This document shows, one piece after another, positions 33,809 through 42,681 of a stretch of DNA of 50,647 bases. Position 1 is the stretch's first letter, and the number at the start of each line of letters is the position of its first letter. The stretch is taken from positions 96,754 to 147,400 of the forward strand of contig NZ_LWIG01000007.1 of the NCBI RefSeq assembly GCF_002068095.1, given 5' to 3'. The notes under the pieces were generated by a model, which did no database searches, was not told where the DNA came from, and saw only the letters and a list, made by a program, of their open reading frames with translations. The stretch comes from Bradyrhizobium sacchari (GTDB lineage: Bacteria > Pseudomonadota > Alphaproteobacteria > Rhizobiales > Xanthobacteraceae). The position numbers were made by a program, and so were the translations under genes.

Positions 33809-35230
33809 ATGTCGAGCATCATTCAATATTCCGCACCGTGGCACATGACGATCGACGCCCCGATAGACGCCGTGCCGCCCCTGGCCCCGGTCGCCTCCCC
33901 CATCGCCGGCCTGCTGACGGCGCCGATCCTGCCGACGCTGTTGCGACTCGCGGTCCCCAACATGGTCGCGATGGTCGGCAGCACGCTGGTTGCGATTGCC
34001 GAGACCTCCTATATCGGCCGGCTCGGCACCATCCCGCTGGCCGCAATCGCGCTGGTGTTTCCATTCGCGATGCTGACGCAAATGATGAGCGCTGGCGCGA
34101 TGGGCGGCGGCGTCTCGTCGGCGATCAGCCGCGCGCTCGGCGCCGGGAATCGCGAGCGTGCCGCGACGCTGGCACTCCATGCCGCCATCATCGGTCTCTG
34201 CGGCGGACTGTTCTTCACGGTGATGATGCTGGTGTTCGGCCGCTCGTTCTTCACCTTGCTCGGCGGCCGCGAGCGCGTGCTGGAGGAAGCCAGCGGCTAT
34301 TCGCAGGTGCTGTTCTCCGGTGCGGTCGCGATCTGGCTCGTCAACACGCTGGCCTCCGTGATCCGCGGCACCGGCGACATGCGCCTGCCGTCGATGATTC
34401 TGATCGGGGCGAGCGTGCTCCAGATCGCGCTCGGCGGAACGCTGGGTCTCGGCCTGTTCGGCGTCAAGCAGTTCGGCATGCCGGGCGTTGCGAGCGGCCA
34501 GCTGATCGCATTCAGCTGCGCCGCGATCTTCTTCCTCTGGTATCTCCTGTCCGGCCGTAGCCGGCTGCAACTCGACTTCCGCACCTTCCATTTCGAGCGC
34601 GCAATGTTCCTGGACATCCTTAAAGTGGGTGCAGTCGCCTGCCTGTCGCCGCTCCAGACCGTGCTCACCATCCTCATCTTCACGAAAATTCTCGCGACCT
34701 TCGGCACCGAGATGCTGGCGGGCTACGGCATCGGCTCGAGGCTGGAATTTTTGCTGATCCCGATCACCTTCGCCTTCGGCATCGCATCGGTGCCGATGGT
34801 CGGCATGGCGATGGGCGCCGGACATGTCGCGCGCGCACGGCACGTGGCGTGGACGGCCGCGGCGGCCTCGGGGCTCACGGTCGGCACGATCGGCCTCATC
34901 GTCGCGCTCGATCCCGCGCTGTGGGTGTCGCTGTTCACGCGCGATCCCGGCGTCACGGCGGCGGCGCACAGCTATTTCCACTGGGCAGGTCCCGCCTTCG
35001 TGTTCTTCGGTATGGGCGTATCGCTGTACTTTTCCTCGCAAGGCGCGGCACGCGTCGGCGGCCCGGTGCTGGCCTCCACCGCGCGGCTATTGATCGTCGC
35101 GATCGGCGGTATCGGCCTCATGACGGCGCAAGCACCGGCCTGGACGTTGTTCGCGCTGGTCGGCGGCGCAATGGCCGTGTTCGGGCTCTTGACCGCAGCC
35201 TCGGTCGCGTTCGTCCGCTGGGGCAAATGA
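33809..35230 (+). CDS. MATE family efflux transporter
   Basis: The inner-membrane exporter has 473 residues and about 12 helices in two similar halves. Conserved blocks are LRLAVPNMVAMVGSTLVAIAETSYIGRLG, FPFAMLTQMMSAGAMGGGVSSAISRALGAG, VIRGTGDMRLPSM and GYGIGSRLEFLLIPITFAFG. Such proteins expel cationic drugs or organic acids using Na+ or H+ gradients. A later ATG at 33845 is possible. It lies 47 bases after the GNAT gene. Confidence 0.92.
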   Translation: MSSIIQYSAPWHMTIDAPIDAVPPLAPVASPIAGLLTAPILPTLLRLAVPNMVAMVGSTLVAIAETSYIGRLGTIPLAAIALVFPFAMLTQMMSAGAMGGGVSSAISRALGAGNRERAATLALHAAIIGLCGGLFFTVMMLVFGRSFFTLLGGRERVLEEASGYSQVLFSGAVAIWLVNTLASVIRGTGDMRLPSMILIGASVLQIALGGTLGLGLFGVKQFGMPGVASGQLIAFSCAAIFFLWYLLSGRSRLQLDFRTFHFERAMFLDILKVGAVACLSPLQTVLTILIFTKILATFGTEMLAGYGIGSRLEFLLIPITFAFGIASVPMVGMAMGAGHVARARHVAWTAAAASGLTVGTIGLIVALDPALWVSLFTRDPGVTAAAHSYFHWAGPAFVFFGMGVSLYFSSQGAARVGGPVLASTARLLIVAIGGIGLMTAQAPAWTLFALVGGAMAVFGLLTAASVAFVRWGK

Positions 35231-35325
35231 GCGCAGGCCAATCGCGCGCAGGAATGTGATTCAATCCGGCGTTGCACTATGCTGCCGGGCTGCTATGGAG
35301 GCGCTCCATTTTCGAGGTTCCCTCC

Positions 35326-35760
35326 ATGACTTCCAGATTCGCTGCTCTCATCGTCATCCTGACTGCGCTGCTCGGCGCGACAGCCGCTCATGCGCAGAGC
35401 GCCGACGGGACCTGGCTCACCCAGGCCGGCGATGCGCGCGTCAAAATCAGCAAATGCGGCGGCGGCATCTGCGGCCACATCGTCTGGCTGCGTGAGCCCA
35501 TGGACACCAATACCGGCCAGCCCGCGACCGACAGCAAGAATCCCAATCCCGCGCTCGCCAAGCGGCCGATGATCGGCCTGGCGCTGTTCAGCGGCATGCA
35601 GCCGGCAGGGCCAAGCAAATGGTCGGGCCAGATCTACAACGCCGATGACGGCAACACGTATGCGAGCAGCGTCTCGGTCACGGGTGCGGATTCGCTGCGG
35701 GTCGAAGGCTGCGTCGGCGCCCTCTGCGGCGGCGAGACCTGGACGCGCGCGGGGCGGTAA
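35326..35760 (+). CDS. DUF2147 secreted protein
   Basis: The product has 144 residues from the ATG at 35326, behind GAGG. The signal peptide ends AAHAQS. The mature domain has DGTWLTQAGDARVKISKCGGGICGHIVWLR, GLALFSGMQPAGPSKWSGQIYNADDGNTY and GCVGALCGGETWTR, the core pattern of DUF2147. Two paired cysteines (KCGGGIC and GCVGALC) may form disulphides. In other bacteria the family is linked to envelope proteins; the function is unknown. Confidence 0.9.
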   Translation: MTSRFAALIVILTALLGATAAHAQSADGTWLTQAGDARVKISKCGGGICGHIVWLREPMDTNTGQPATDSKNPNPALAKRPMIGLALFSGMQPAGPSKWSGQIYNADDGNTYASSVSVTGADSLRVEGCVGALCGGETWTRAGR

Positions 35761-35775
35761 GATCGACGAACTCTC

Positions 35776-35836
35776 GTGCCCCGGACGCAGCGCAGCACAA
35801 AGTGATACGCTGCAGAGGCGGGGCCCATCGCGGTCT
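35776..35836. repeat. Truncated family C palindrome
   Basis: GTGCCCCGGACGCAGCGCAGCAC at the left and GCTGCAGAGGCGGGGCCCA at the right resemble the left half of the 15893-16001 unit in a degenerate form. It lies between the convergent DUF2147 and DUF3095 genes. Confidence 0.45.
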
Positions 35837-35928
35837 GGGTCGCGGCTCGGCGCAGCCTCACCATAGCGCGTCGAAAACGCGCGTGAACGCGCTTTCGGTG
35901 CCGCAGCGCGTCCGTGACACCAAATCTT

Positions 35929-37074
35929 TCACGCCATCATCGCCTTCAACGCCGTCGCCGCCGAGGCGTAGCCGCCGCGCGCGCCGTCGATGAAGTGCAC
36001 GTGATCGCTGCGCAGCGCCGAGGGCGTGAAGCAGGTCATCATCGCGGCGTCCTGCTGAAAGAGGCCGTAGCGCACGATGCCGTCGCGCGCAGCGGCGGCG
36101 AGACGATCGCTCAGCGCGCGCTCGAGCTGCGGCGTGCAGTCGAGGATCATGCGCAGGCCGTCGTCATATTTGCGGAAGTCCGAGTTCTCGACCACCTGGC
36201 GCTTGTAGAGGCCGGGCACGAAGCCGCCGACCTTGAGGTCGAAACGCATGATCAGATAGACGAACAGCGTATAAGCCAGCACGCTGGCTCTGCGCGCGAG
36301 CAGCGGACCGCCGCGCTTGGTGCGGGCTTCGAAGTCCAGCCCCTGCGGCGGCCATTTCAGCGGCGGCCCCTGCGGCGGCACCGGGCGGCCGCCCTCCGGG
36401 CTGCGCTCGACGAGATAGATGACGTCCTCGATCACCTTGCGGAAGGCGTGCGGATCGGCGCCGCGCGCCGGCATCACCAACACGGACAGAATCAAACCGC
36501 GCGCGGACGGCATCACCTCGAAACGGCAGGACAAGCCGGAGAGGTCCGGCTGGGTGCCGGCGGGCGCTTCCGAGACCGCGAACTCGCCGCGCTTCATCGC
36601 GGCATCGGCCCAGGCTAGCCCGCCGCCGGAGAACATCGCGTAGGACAGGTTCGGCGACGGACCAAAGCGCGCGACGCGCACGTCGAGGCCCTGCGCCCGG
36701 ACAGCACTCACCGGCACCAGCGCGACGCGCATCTTCAGATCGAGATCCTCCCGCACCCAGGTGGCGGTCGCCGCCAGCGCGTCGCGCGCCGCATCGAGAT
36801 CGCCGGGCGCAACCGCGAAGCTCGCGCCGTCGCCGCCGAACACGAAGGGGAATTCCCGCCCCTCCAGCGCATTGGTCACCGCCGCGATCACGGCGGCGCC
36901 GGCCATGTTGACCGCCTTGTAGCGCTGCGCCGCGATCGCCTTGGTGGAATCGACGATGTCGGCGACACCGATGCTCCAATCGTCCGGCAGCGGCGCATAG
37001 AGCGCGGGATCCATCAGGCTGGTGAAGCCGCGGAAAACGGGAATGCCGCCGTAGAAGGATTCGCCAGATGTCAT
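35929..37074 (-). CDS. DUF3095 protein, class III cyclase-like
   Basis: The product has 381 residues from the ATG at 37074; the open frame to 37224 adds a stretch without family-like sequence. The N-terminal half has SIGVADIVDSTKAIAAQRYKAVN with Asp39, and FPFVFGGDGASFAVAP with Asp82. These are placed like the two metal-binding aspartates of class III nucleotide cyclases (D-I-x-x-S/F-T and GD). The C-terminal half (about 230-381) is of unknown fold. Whether it makes cyclic nucleotide is untested. It is convergent with DUF2147. Confidence 0.78.
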   Translation of the reverse strand: MTSGESFYGGIPVFRGFTSLMDPALYAPLPDDWSIGVADIVDSTKAIAAQRYKAVNMAGAAVIAAVTNALEGREFPFVFGGDGASFAVAPGDLDAARDALAATATWVREDLDLKMRVALVPVSAVRAQGLDVRVARFGPSPNLSYAMFSGGGLAWADAAMKRGEFAVSEAPAGTQPDLSGLSCRFEVMPSARGLILSVLVMPARGADPHAFRKVIEDVIYLVERSPEGGRPVPPQGPPLKWPPQGLDFEARTKRGGPLLARRASVLAYTLFVYLIMRFDLKVGGFVPGLYKRQVVENSDFRKYDDGLRMILDCTPQLERALSDRLAAAARDGIVRYGLFQQDAAMMTCFTPSALRSDHVHFIDGARGGYASAATALKAMMA

Positions 37075-37278
37075 CGAGTGATGCCGGATGGTTGGGGAAG
37101 CGTCCGAAATCAGATACGTGGCAGGATCGGTCGGGGTTCGATTCCCGATCATTGGCCGAAATGGAGCCGGACAACAAGATCGCACCGCGCCGCAATGCCG
37201 CAGTTCGTCATTGATCAGCATCAAACAGCCGGCCGCAAATGACGTTTACGGTTGATCCATCTGTAACGGCGCGCGGGG

Positions 37279-37668
37279 ATGATCGGGGTGTCTGATTTCG
37301 GCAGCAAGGACTCCGCTTCGCCGGTACGCCGGCGCACGGGGCTCGATGCGATCAGCGCGGTGAAAATGCCGGAGCTGCTCACCGCCGCCGTCGATGTCTG
37401 GGCCGAGGCTCATCAACTGTCGCGCTCGGATGCCATCTGCAAGCTGGTCGAGTTCGGCCTGCAATTCGCGCCCGCCGCTCCGGCATCAGCTCACTCGATC
37501 GCATCCGATGCTACCCGGATCGAGGAGCTCGCGGTGCACGAGATCGAGGGGCTGCTCGATCCCGCATTGCCTGAGGACGAACGCGAACGTCGCATCCGCC
37601 GCCTCACCGAAGGGCCGCCGGAATTCTCACACGAGCGGATTGACCTGCCAAAGCAGCATCGGACCTAG
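37279..37668 (+). CDS. Conserved hypothetical protein, possible ribbon-helix-helix core
   Basis: The product has 129 residues. Residues about 22-60 (LDAISAVKMPELLTAAVDVWAEAHQLSRSDAICKLVEFGL) read as a strand followed by two amphipathic helices, as in short RHH DNA-binding proteins; I quote it in pieces as AISAVKMPELLTAAVDVWA and HQLSRSDAICKLVEFGL. The C-terminal tail is acidic then basic (PALPEDERERRIRRLTEGP). Its stop overlaps the stop of the convergent 69-residue gene by three or four bases. DNA binding is only inferred. Confidence 0.6.
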   Translation: MIGVSDFGSKDSASPVRRRTGLDAISAVKMPELLTAAVDVWAEAHQLSRSDAICKLVEFGLQFAPAAPASAHSIASDATRIEELAVHEIEGLLDPALPEDERERRIRRLTEGPPEFSHERIDLPKQHRT

Positions 37669-37874
37669 TGCAGCTTCTCGTCCTGGCGATTGCGCAGCAC
37701 GGATGCGGGGACGTCGTGGCAACCGACCAGACGCACGAATTGCTGCGGATACATCTCATGGCCGTGATCGCCGGAATTCTGATGCGACATCGGCGGACAG
37801 CGGACGTCGTCCCGCTTCGCGCGCGATGGCTCTGTCAGAGCCTGACTTGCAGCGGTCATGTTTGAAGTGGCCAT
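37665..37874 (-). CDS. Small protein of 69 residues behind a FixK2-type promoter
   Basis: The product has 69 residues from the ATG at 37874, with GGGGAG seven bases before it; the upstream extension to 37934 is not used. It opens MATSNMTAASQALTEPSRAK and contains CPPMSHQNSGDHGHEMYPQQ and VRLVGCHDVPASVLRN. It has two cysteines and five or more histidines but no clear CxxC-type metal site. It has no signal peptide or membrane helix. No family is recognised. Its promoter suggests expression at low oxygen. Confidence 0.7.
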   Translation of the reverse strand: MATSNMTAASQALTEPSRAKRDDVRCPPMSHQNSGDHGHEMYPQQFVRLVGCHDVPASVLRNRQDEKLH

Positions 37875-37932
37875 CGACTGCTCCCCTTCGATTAGGGCAG
37901 ATCGATTGACGTAACCCAATCGATTGCGAGGC

Positions 37933-37975
37933 ATCTTAAGACCAAATCCGGCTTGCTGTCATTGCGCCGGATCAA
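37933..37975 (-). promoter_or_regulatory. Predicted FixK2-type promoter
   Basis: On the reverse strand TTGATCCGGCGCAA (37962-37975) matches the FixK2 rule TTG(A/C)-N6-(T/G)CAA. TAAGAT (37933-37938) follows, with its first base 30 bases from the box centre, as in class II FNR/CRP promoters centred near -41. The predicted start is close to 37926, about 50 bases before the ATG at 37874. Confidence 0.65.
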
Positions 37976-38000
37976 CGCAATTGTGGCAGGTCGGGTTCCG

Positions 38001-38723
38001 CTACGCCGTATTCCCGGCGTCGATCGTGAACACGGTGCCGGTGACGTTGCGGCCGCCCTCGCCCAGGAGATATTCCACCATGCGCGCGACGTCATCCGTC
38101 TCCGGCAAACGGCGCAGCGCGCTGCGGCCGGCGATGCGCTTGCGGCCTTCGTCGGAGAGATTATGGGTGAGCTCGGTGTCGATGAAGCCCGGCGCGATCG
38201 CATTGACGGTGATGCCGAGCTTGCCGACCTCGCGCGCGAGCGACCGGGTGAAGCCGGTCGCGGCCGCCTTGGTCGCTCCATAGACGGAGAGGCCATTATA
38301 ACCGGTCGTCGCGATGATCGAGGAGATGTTGATGATGCGGCCGGCGCCGTCAGCCATCATCTGCCGCGCCACATATTTGGTGAGGATGATCGGCGACAGC
38401 ACGTTGAGCTGCACCAGCGCCTCGATCTCGGAATTGTGCATGGTGGCGAGCAGGCCTTCGGTGCCGAGGCCGGCATTGTTGACGAGGCCGTAGATCGGGC
38501 CGAATTCGTCGCGCACGAGCTTTGCGAAGGCGGGGATCGCGTCGATCACGGCGAGATCGCAGGCGCGGAAATGCAGGCGGCCGTCGGAGGCGGCGATGGC
38601 AGCCTTGAGCTCGTCGTTCTCGCGGCGCGCGGCCGCGATCACGTTGAAGCCGCCAGCGACCAGGCGCTTGCCGATCGCGAGCCCGATTCCGCGGCTGCCG
38701 CCGGTGACGAGGACATTATGCAT
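38001..38723 (-). CDS. Short-chain dehydrogenase (FabG-like)
   Basis: The product has 240 residues with the classical SDR pattern. The cofactor motif TGGSRGIG is at 7-14, NNAG at 82-85, and the catalytic set is Ser134 or Ser135, Tyr148 and Lys152 (YGATK). The sequence resembles 3-oxoacyl-ACP reductases. Its ATG overlaps the stop of the AMP-ligase by 8 bases. With an ACP two genes upstream, reduction of an ACP-bound acyl group is likely. The lack of a ketosynthase means the chain is supplied from elsewhere. Confidence 0.9.
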   Translation of the reverse strand: MHNVLVTGGSRGIGLAIGKRLVAGGFNVIAAARRENDELKAAIAASDGRLHFRACDLAVIDAIPAFAKLVRDEFGPIYGLVNNAGLGTEGLLATMHNSEIEALVQLNVLSPIILTKYVARQMMADGAGRIINISSIIATTGYNGLSVYGATKAAATGFTRSLAREVGKLGITVNAIAPGFIDTELTHNLSDEGRKRIAGRSALRRLPETDDVARMVEYLLGEGGRNVTGTVFTIDAGNTA

Positions 38724-40104
38724 CGGTGCGCGCCAGTTTGCCGGCGGAGGTGACGTCGAGCGCCTCGACGAAGCGGATCACCGCCGGGACCTTGTGGGAT
38801 GCGAGCTGGGCGCGGCACTGCTCCAGGATCTGGTCGCGAATTTCCTTCACCCCCGCCTGATCCGTGCCCTCAGTGAGGATCACGTCGGCGACGACGATGC
38901 CGCCGGTGATCGGACTCTTGCGCGATTTCGCCCGCGACATCCGCACATCCGGATGACGATTGATCACCGCTTCGATCTCCTCGGGGTGGACCTTCAGTCC
39001 GCCGATATTGATGATGCCGCCGCGGCGGCCGACGAAATAATAGCGGTCGCCGCGCAGCTCGACAATGTCGCCGCTATCGACGAACCCGTCGGCATCAGTG
39101 AGCGCTGCAGCATTGCGGCCGATATAGGCATGGGCCGTGCGCGTCGAGCGGATGCGCAGCGAGCCGTCCACGACCTTCATCTCGACGCCGTTGCGGTTGC
39201 CGAGATAGTCGGCCGGAAAGCCTTCGAGCCCATCGTTGACGGCGAAGCCGACGCCGGCCTCGGTCGAGGCATAGGCATGGCCGACGGAGGCATTCGGGAA
39301 CGCCGCCTTCAGGCCGTCGAGCACGGCCTGATCGGCGATCTCGCCGGACAGACGAACATATCCGGGAGCGAACTGCGCGGCCGAGCCGCTCATAAGCAGC
39401 TTGCGCCAATGCGAGGGCGTGCCGGAGATGTGCGAGACGCCGCGCGCGTTCAGCCGCGCGACGTGATCGGCGAGCGCCTCATGCGGATCGGACAGCACCA
39501 TCGAGCCGCCGGAAAGAACGGCCCGAAGGAAGATCTGCAGGCCGCCATAGCGGCGGATGTCGTAGAACGTGGCCCACACCGGTGCGGGTCCGCGCGCTGG
39601 GCCCTCGGCGACGATCGCGCCGGTCAGCGCTTCCAGCGTATGGCCGGCGATCTTCGGCACGCCTGACGTGCCCGAGGTCAGCATCAGCCATTCGGTGGCG
39701 CGCTCGGTCCTGGCGGGCGGTGTGGCTCGAAGCGGCAATTGTGCGGTAACGACCAGCGGCAAGCCGGTGCCCGCCCAGCGATCGGCCTCGTCGGTGACGA
39801 CGGCATCGATCCCGGCATCCGCGATCAAGGCGTCGAGATGCGCCGGATTGAGATCGGGAGGGCACAGCAACATGCGACGGGCGATGCCATCGAGCTCGAT
39901 CATGGCAAGGCCCGACCGAAGCTGGTCGGACAGCTTGAGCAGCACGGCGCGGCCCGACAATTCGTTCAGGCGACCGCCCAGAACCGTGTGTGACAGGATG
40001 TCCGTCAGCGACACGACATCATGCGCATCGGAGATCGTGCGGCCCTTCAGCTCCGCGCCGAGATGGTCGCGAAGCGCGAAGATCTCACGCGGGGACATTT
40101 TCAT
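38716..40104 (-). CDS. AMP-forming acyl/aryl ligase
   Basis: The product has 462 residues from the ATG at 40104; a second ATG at 40098 is close to it. The open frame upstream to 40308 is the ACP gene in another frame. The P-loop-like TSGTSGVPK is at 143-151, and GHAYASTEAGVGFAVN and DGFVDSGDIVELRGDRYYFVGRRGG-IINIGG are the adenylation core, with the hinge at GGLKVHPEEIE. It is shorter than typical acyl-CoA synthetases, and its N-terminal domain is compact. It overlaps the ACP gene, so it may load an acid onto that ACP. Confidence 0.88.
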   Translation of the reverse strand: MKMSPREIFALRDHLGAELKGRTISDAHDVVSLTDILSHTVLGGRLNELSGRAVLLKLSDQLRSGLAMIELDGIARRMLLCPPDLNPAHLDALIADAGIDAVVTDEADRWAGTGLPLVVTAQLPLRATPPARTERATEWLMLTSGTSGVPKIAGHTLEALTGAIVAEGPARGPAPVWATFYDIRRYGGLQIFLRAVLSGGSMVLSDPHEALADHVARLNARGVSHISGTPSHWRKLLMSGSAAQFAPGYVRLSGEIADQAVLDGLKAAFPNASVGHAYASTEAGVGFAVNDGLEGFPADYLGNRNGVEMKVVDGSLRIRSTRTAHAYIGRNAAALTDADGFVDSGDIVELRGDRYYFVGRRGGIINIGGLKVHPEEIEAVINRHPDVRMSRAKSRKSPITGGIVVADVILTEGTDQAGVKEIRDQILEQCRAQLASHKVPAVIRFVEALDVTSAGKLARTDA

Positions 40105-40330
40105 AGGCTCGCACGAAATCGCCCACCGTGGCGGGGAACGCTGCGTCCTCGGAAATGGTGAAGGGGTCGACGCCGGTCTCGTCCTCGAGGCGGGCGACCA
40201 GGATGGCAAAGGCGAGCGAGTCGAAACCCGTCTCGTGCAGGGACAGATCGTCCGAGAGCGCGGGAAGCGTGACGTGCTGCTCCTTGGCGATCTGGTGGAT
40301 CGCCTCAATGACCTTGGACCGTACCGACAT
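40085..40330 (-). CDS. Stand-alone acyl carrier protein
   Basis: The product has 81 residues. The motif GFDSLAFAI places Ser38 as the phosphopantetheine attachment site, with helices typical of ACPs (VIEAIHQIAKEQHV, LVARLEDETGV). Its sequence is unlike the primary fatty-acid AcpP (it lacks the LGADSLDTVE pattern), so it is a dedicated carrier. It is the first gene of the ACP / ligase / SDR operon, overlapping the ligase by 14-20 bases. Confidence 0.9.
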   Translation of the reverse strand: MSVRSKVIEAIHQIAKEQHVTLPALSDDLSLHETGFDSLAFAILVARLEDETGVDPFTISEDAAFPATVGDFVRAYENVPA

Positions 40331-40482
40331 GGCTTAATCGCCTCATGCTGAGTTAATCGATCGTGCTTCTTGTGGCGGCTCTTGATGACCGCCTCCCTAT
40401 GCCCGTGTGTTTACCGGACAGAAGTAAATGGCCTCTTGGACAATTCAGATAAAATTGGACCTATCTGGCGGATTTCAACCGG

Positions 40483-42297
40483 TTACAGCCTGATTCCACC
40501 ATCCAGGATTTGCGCATACGTCTTCCCATCGAGCGCAACATAGGCCCCGGATTTCGGCTCGAGCATGAACAGCGGATCGGAGACCGCGCCAGGGTCAAAG
40601 CCTTCGCGGGCGAGCTCCCCCTTCTTCTGCTTGAAGGTCTCGGTGGCATCGAGCTCGCGCGAGATGCGGATGAAGACCGGACGAGCGTAAGCCGGCAGGC
40701 GTTGCGCCAGATGCGCGGGCAGCGCCGTGATATCAAAGCCCTCGTTCACGACTATCGCGCTCATGCCGGCGCGGCCGTCCGTACCGGGGACGCCGACTCC
40801 ATAGGTGGTGGCGTCGACCACGCCGGTGAAATCGCGCACGGCATCGTTGACCTCCGAGGTCGCGACGTTCTCGCCCTTCCAGCGGAACGTGTCGCCGATG
40901 CGGTCGACGAAATGGAAAAAGCCCTTGTCGTCGAGCCGCATCAGATCGCCGGTACGGAACCAGGCATCGCCCTTGGCGAAGACGTCGCGCAGGACCTTCT
41001 TCTCGGTCTCACCCGCATCGGTGTAGCCCTCGAAGCGGCCGCCGCCCTGGTCCGCGGTACCGATGCGGCCGATCGCTTCGCCGGCCTCGCCGCGGGAGCA
41101 GGCGAGGCAAAAGCCGTCTTCATTGCGCAACGGCGCGCCGCTGTCAGGATCGAGCTTGACGATAGCAGCCGGAAAGCGATGCGCGAGCAGCGGCGGGATG
41201 CGGCCGATCGCGCCGACCTGTCCCTCGACGTTGAACAGCGAGAAATTGCCTTCGGTGGCCGCATAGAATTCGAGGATGCGGGGAATGGCAAAACGCGCCT
41301 GAAAATCCTCCCAGAGGTCGCCGCGCAGGCCGTTACCACATGCAAGCCGCAGCCGGTGCCGGTTCTCGTATTCCGACGGCGGGGCCTTGAGCAGATAGCG
41401 ACAGAGCTCGCCGATGTACTGGAACAGGGTGCAGTCGTGCTGGACAATGTCCGGCCAGAAATTCGACGCCGAGAATTTCTCCGCGATCACCACCGAGCCG
41501 CCCGCAGCAAGCATGCTGCATGGCGCGACGATGCCGCCGACCGAGTGGAACAGCGGAAGGCAGTCGTAGAGCCGGTCCTGCGGGCTCGCACCGGTGAGAC
41601 CGGCGAACCAGAAACCCCAATTGAGGATGCGGCGATGGCTGATGCTGGCCGCCTTCGGCAGGCCCGTGGTGCCGGAAGTGTAGATCAGGAGCGCACGATC
41701 CTCGATGGTAACGTCACCGTGCTCCTCTGCCAGGAGCGGAGCGTCGTCGAGCGCGGCGAGCGCGACGTCGATGGCGCGCTCGCTGCGGGCATCGCCATGG
41801 GTCCAGATCTTCGCTTCGGTCTTCAGATGCGGCTTCGCGCTTTCCAGCATCTCCACCAGATCGTGCGCGACGATAATGTGCAGGGGCTTCCCGACATCGA
41901 GGCAATGCGCGAGCGATTGGCCGACGAGTTTCGTGTTGATCAGCGCGACCACGCCGCCAACGCGGCTGATGCCGAGCCAGGCGGCAACGTAATCGATGCC
42001 GTTCGGCATGATCAGGCCGACCGTATCGCCCTTGGCCACGCCGACCGAGCGCGCCCAGCGCGCATAGCGGTTGATGCGTTTCGACAGCTCTTCATAGTTC
42101 AGCGTTGAGTCGTCCGTGACCAGCGCGACGCGGTCGGGCTGGCGCCGTGCCCAATCGTCGACGACGTCGGCGAACAGACGGCCCGGCAGCGTCTCAATCC
42201 GCGCCGTGAGCTCGATCGCCTTCAGCCAGATTTTTGACGCCGATTGCGCGCGCGCGGCTTTCGGTTGCTCGATGACGCTGGTGGTCATGCCGTTCAT
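40483..42297 (-). CDS. Long-chain acyl-CoA synthetase (FadD6/FATP-like)
   Basis: The product has 604 residues and belongs to the group typified by mycobacterial FadD6 and eukaryotic FATP. The AMP-binding motif YTSGTTGLPK is at 206-215. Other blocks are YDCLPLFHSVGGIVAPCSML, LEFYAATEGNFSLFNVEG, WFRTGDLMRLDDKGFFHFVDRIGDTFRWKGENV and FKQKKGELAREGFDP. It activates long-chain fatty acids to CoA thioesters at the membrane. The ACP operon lies 152 bases upstream on the same strand, and the two may draw on the same acyl pool. Confidence 0.92.
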   Translation of the reverse strand: MNGMTTSVIEQPKAARAQSASKIWLKAIELTARIETLPGRLFADVVDDWARRQPDRVALVTDDSTLNYEELSKRINRYARWARSVGVAKGDTVGLIMPNGIDYVAAWLGISRVGGVVALINTKLVGQSLAHCLDVGKPLHIIVAHDLVEMLESAKPHLKTEAKIWTHGDARSERAIDVALAALDDAPLLAEEHGDVTIEDRALLIYTSGTTGLPKAASISHRRILNWGFWFAGLTGASPQDRLYDCLPLFHSVGGIVAPCSMLAAGGSVVIAEKFSASNFWPDIVQHDCTLFQYIGELCRYLLKAPPSEYENRHRLRLACGNGLRGDLWEDFQARFAIPRILEFYAATEGNFSLFNVEGQVGAIGRIPPLLAHRFPAAIVKLDPDSGAPLRNEDGFCLACSRGEAGEAIGRIGTADQGGGRFEGYTDAGETEKKVLRDVFAKGDAWFRTGDLMRLDDKGFFHFVDRIGDTFRWKGENVATSEVNDAVRDFTGVVDATTYGVGVPGTDGRAGMSAIVVNEGFDITALPAHLAQRLPAYARPVFIRISRELDATETFKQKKGELAREGFDPGAVSDPLFMLEPKSGAYVALDGKTYAQILDGGIRL

Positions 42298-42681
42298 TCT
42301 TTCGGAACGTGTCTGCTGGTGTCGGCAGCTTAGTCCACGGCGCCTGCCTAGGTGTTAAGAGACAAGGTAAAAGCCGGTTAGTGCGCGATTAACTCTAGTC
42401 ATCCTTTACCAAGCCGATGGGAACGGCGTGCGGCCTGGGGCGATTCTTGCGATAGCAAGGTAACGAAGCCGAGCGGACGTCTAACTCCTCTCCCCTTGCG
42501 GAGAGGGTGGCGCGCGAGCACGATGGGTGAGGGGTCTCTCTCCGCACAGACAATCTCGCGAGTGGAGACAACTTCTCATCCGTCGCCATAGCCGAAGCCC
42601 TGCTTCGGCGTTCTTAAGAACGGCGGCCAAGGGCCCGCCGATGCCACCTTATCCCACAAGGGAAGAAAAGCGGGGATAAAG
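42298..42681. other. Divergent intergenic region with hairpins and a repeat
   Basis: No gene is seen. At about 42481-42550 lies CTCTCCCCTTGCGGAGAGG and GGTGAGGGGTCTCTCTCCGC, a repeat-like palindrome. GCCGAAGC (42591-42598) pairs perfectly with GCTTCGGC (42602-42609), and CGGCGG (42621-42626) pairs with CCGCCG (42635-42640). These last two hairpins would be in the leader of the downstream binding-protein gene. AGGGAAGAAAAGCGGGGAT before 42682 may serve as ribosome-binding region. Confidence 0.5.

Noticed and set aside
42461..42475. TTGCGATAGCAA as a FixK2 box
   Set aside because: The spacing is two bases too short for TTG(A/C)-N6-(T/G)CAA.
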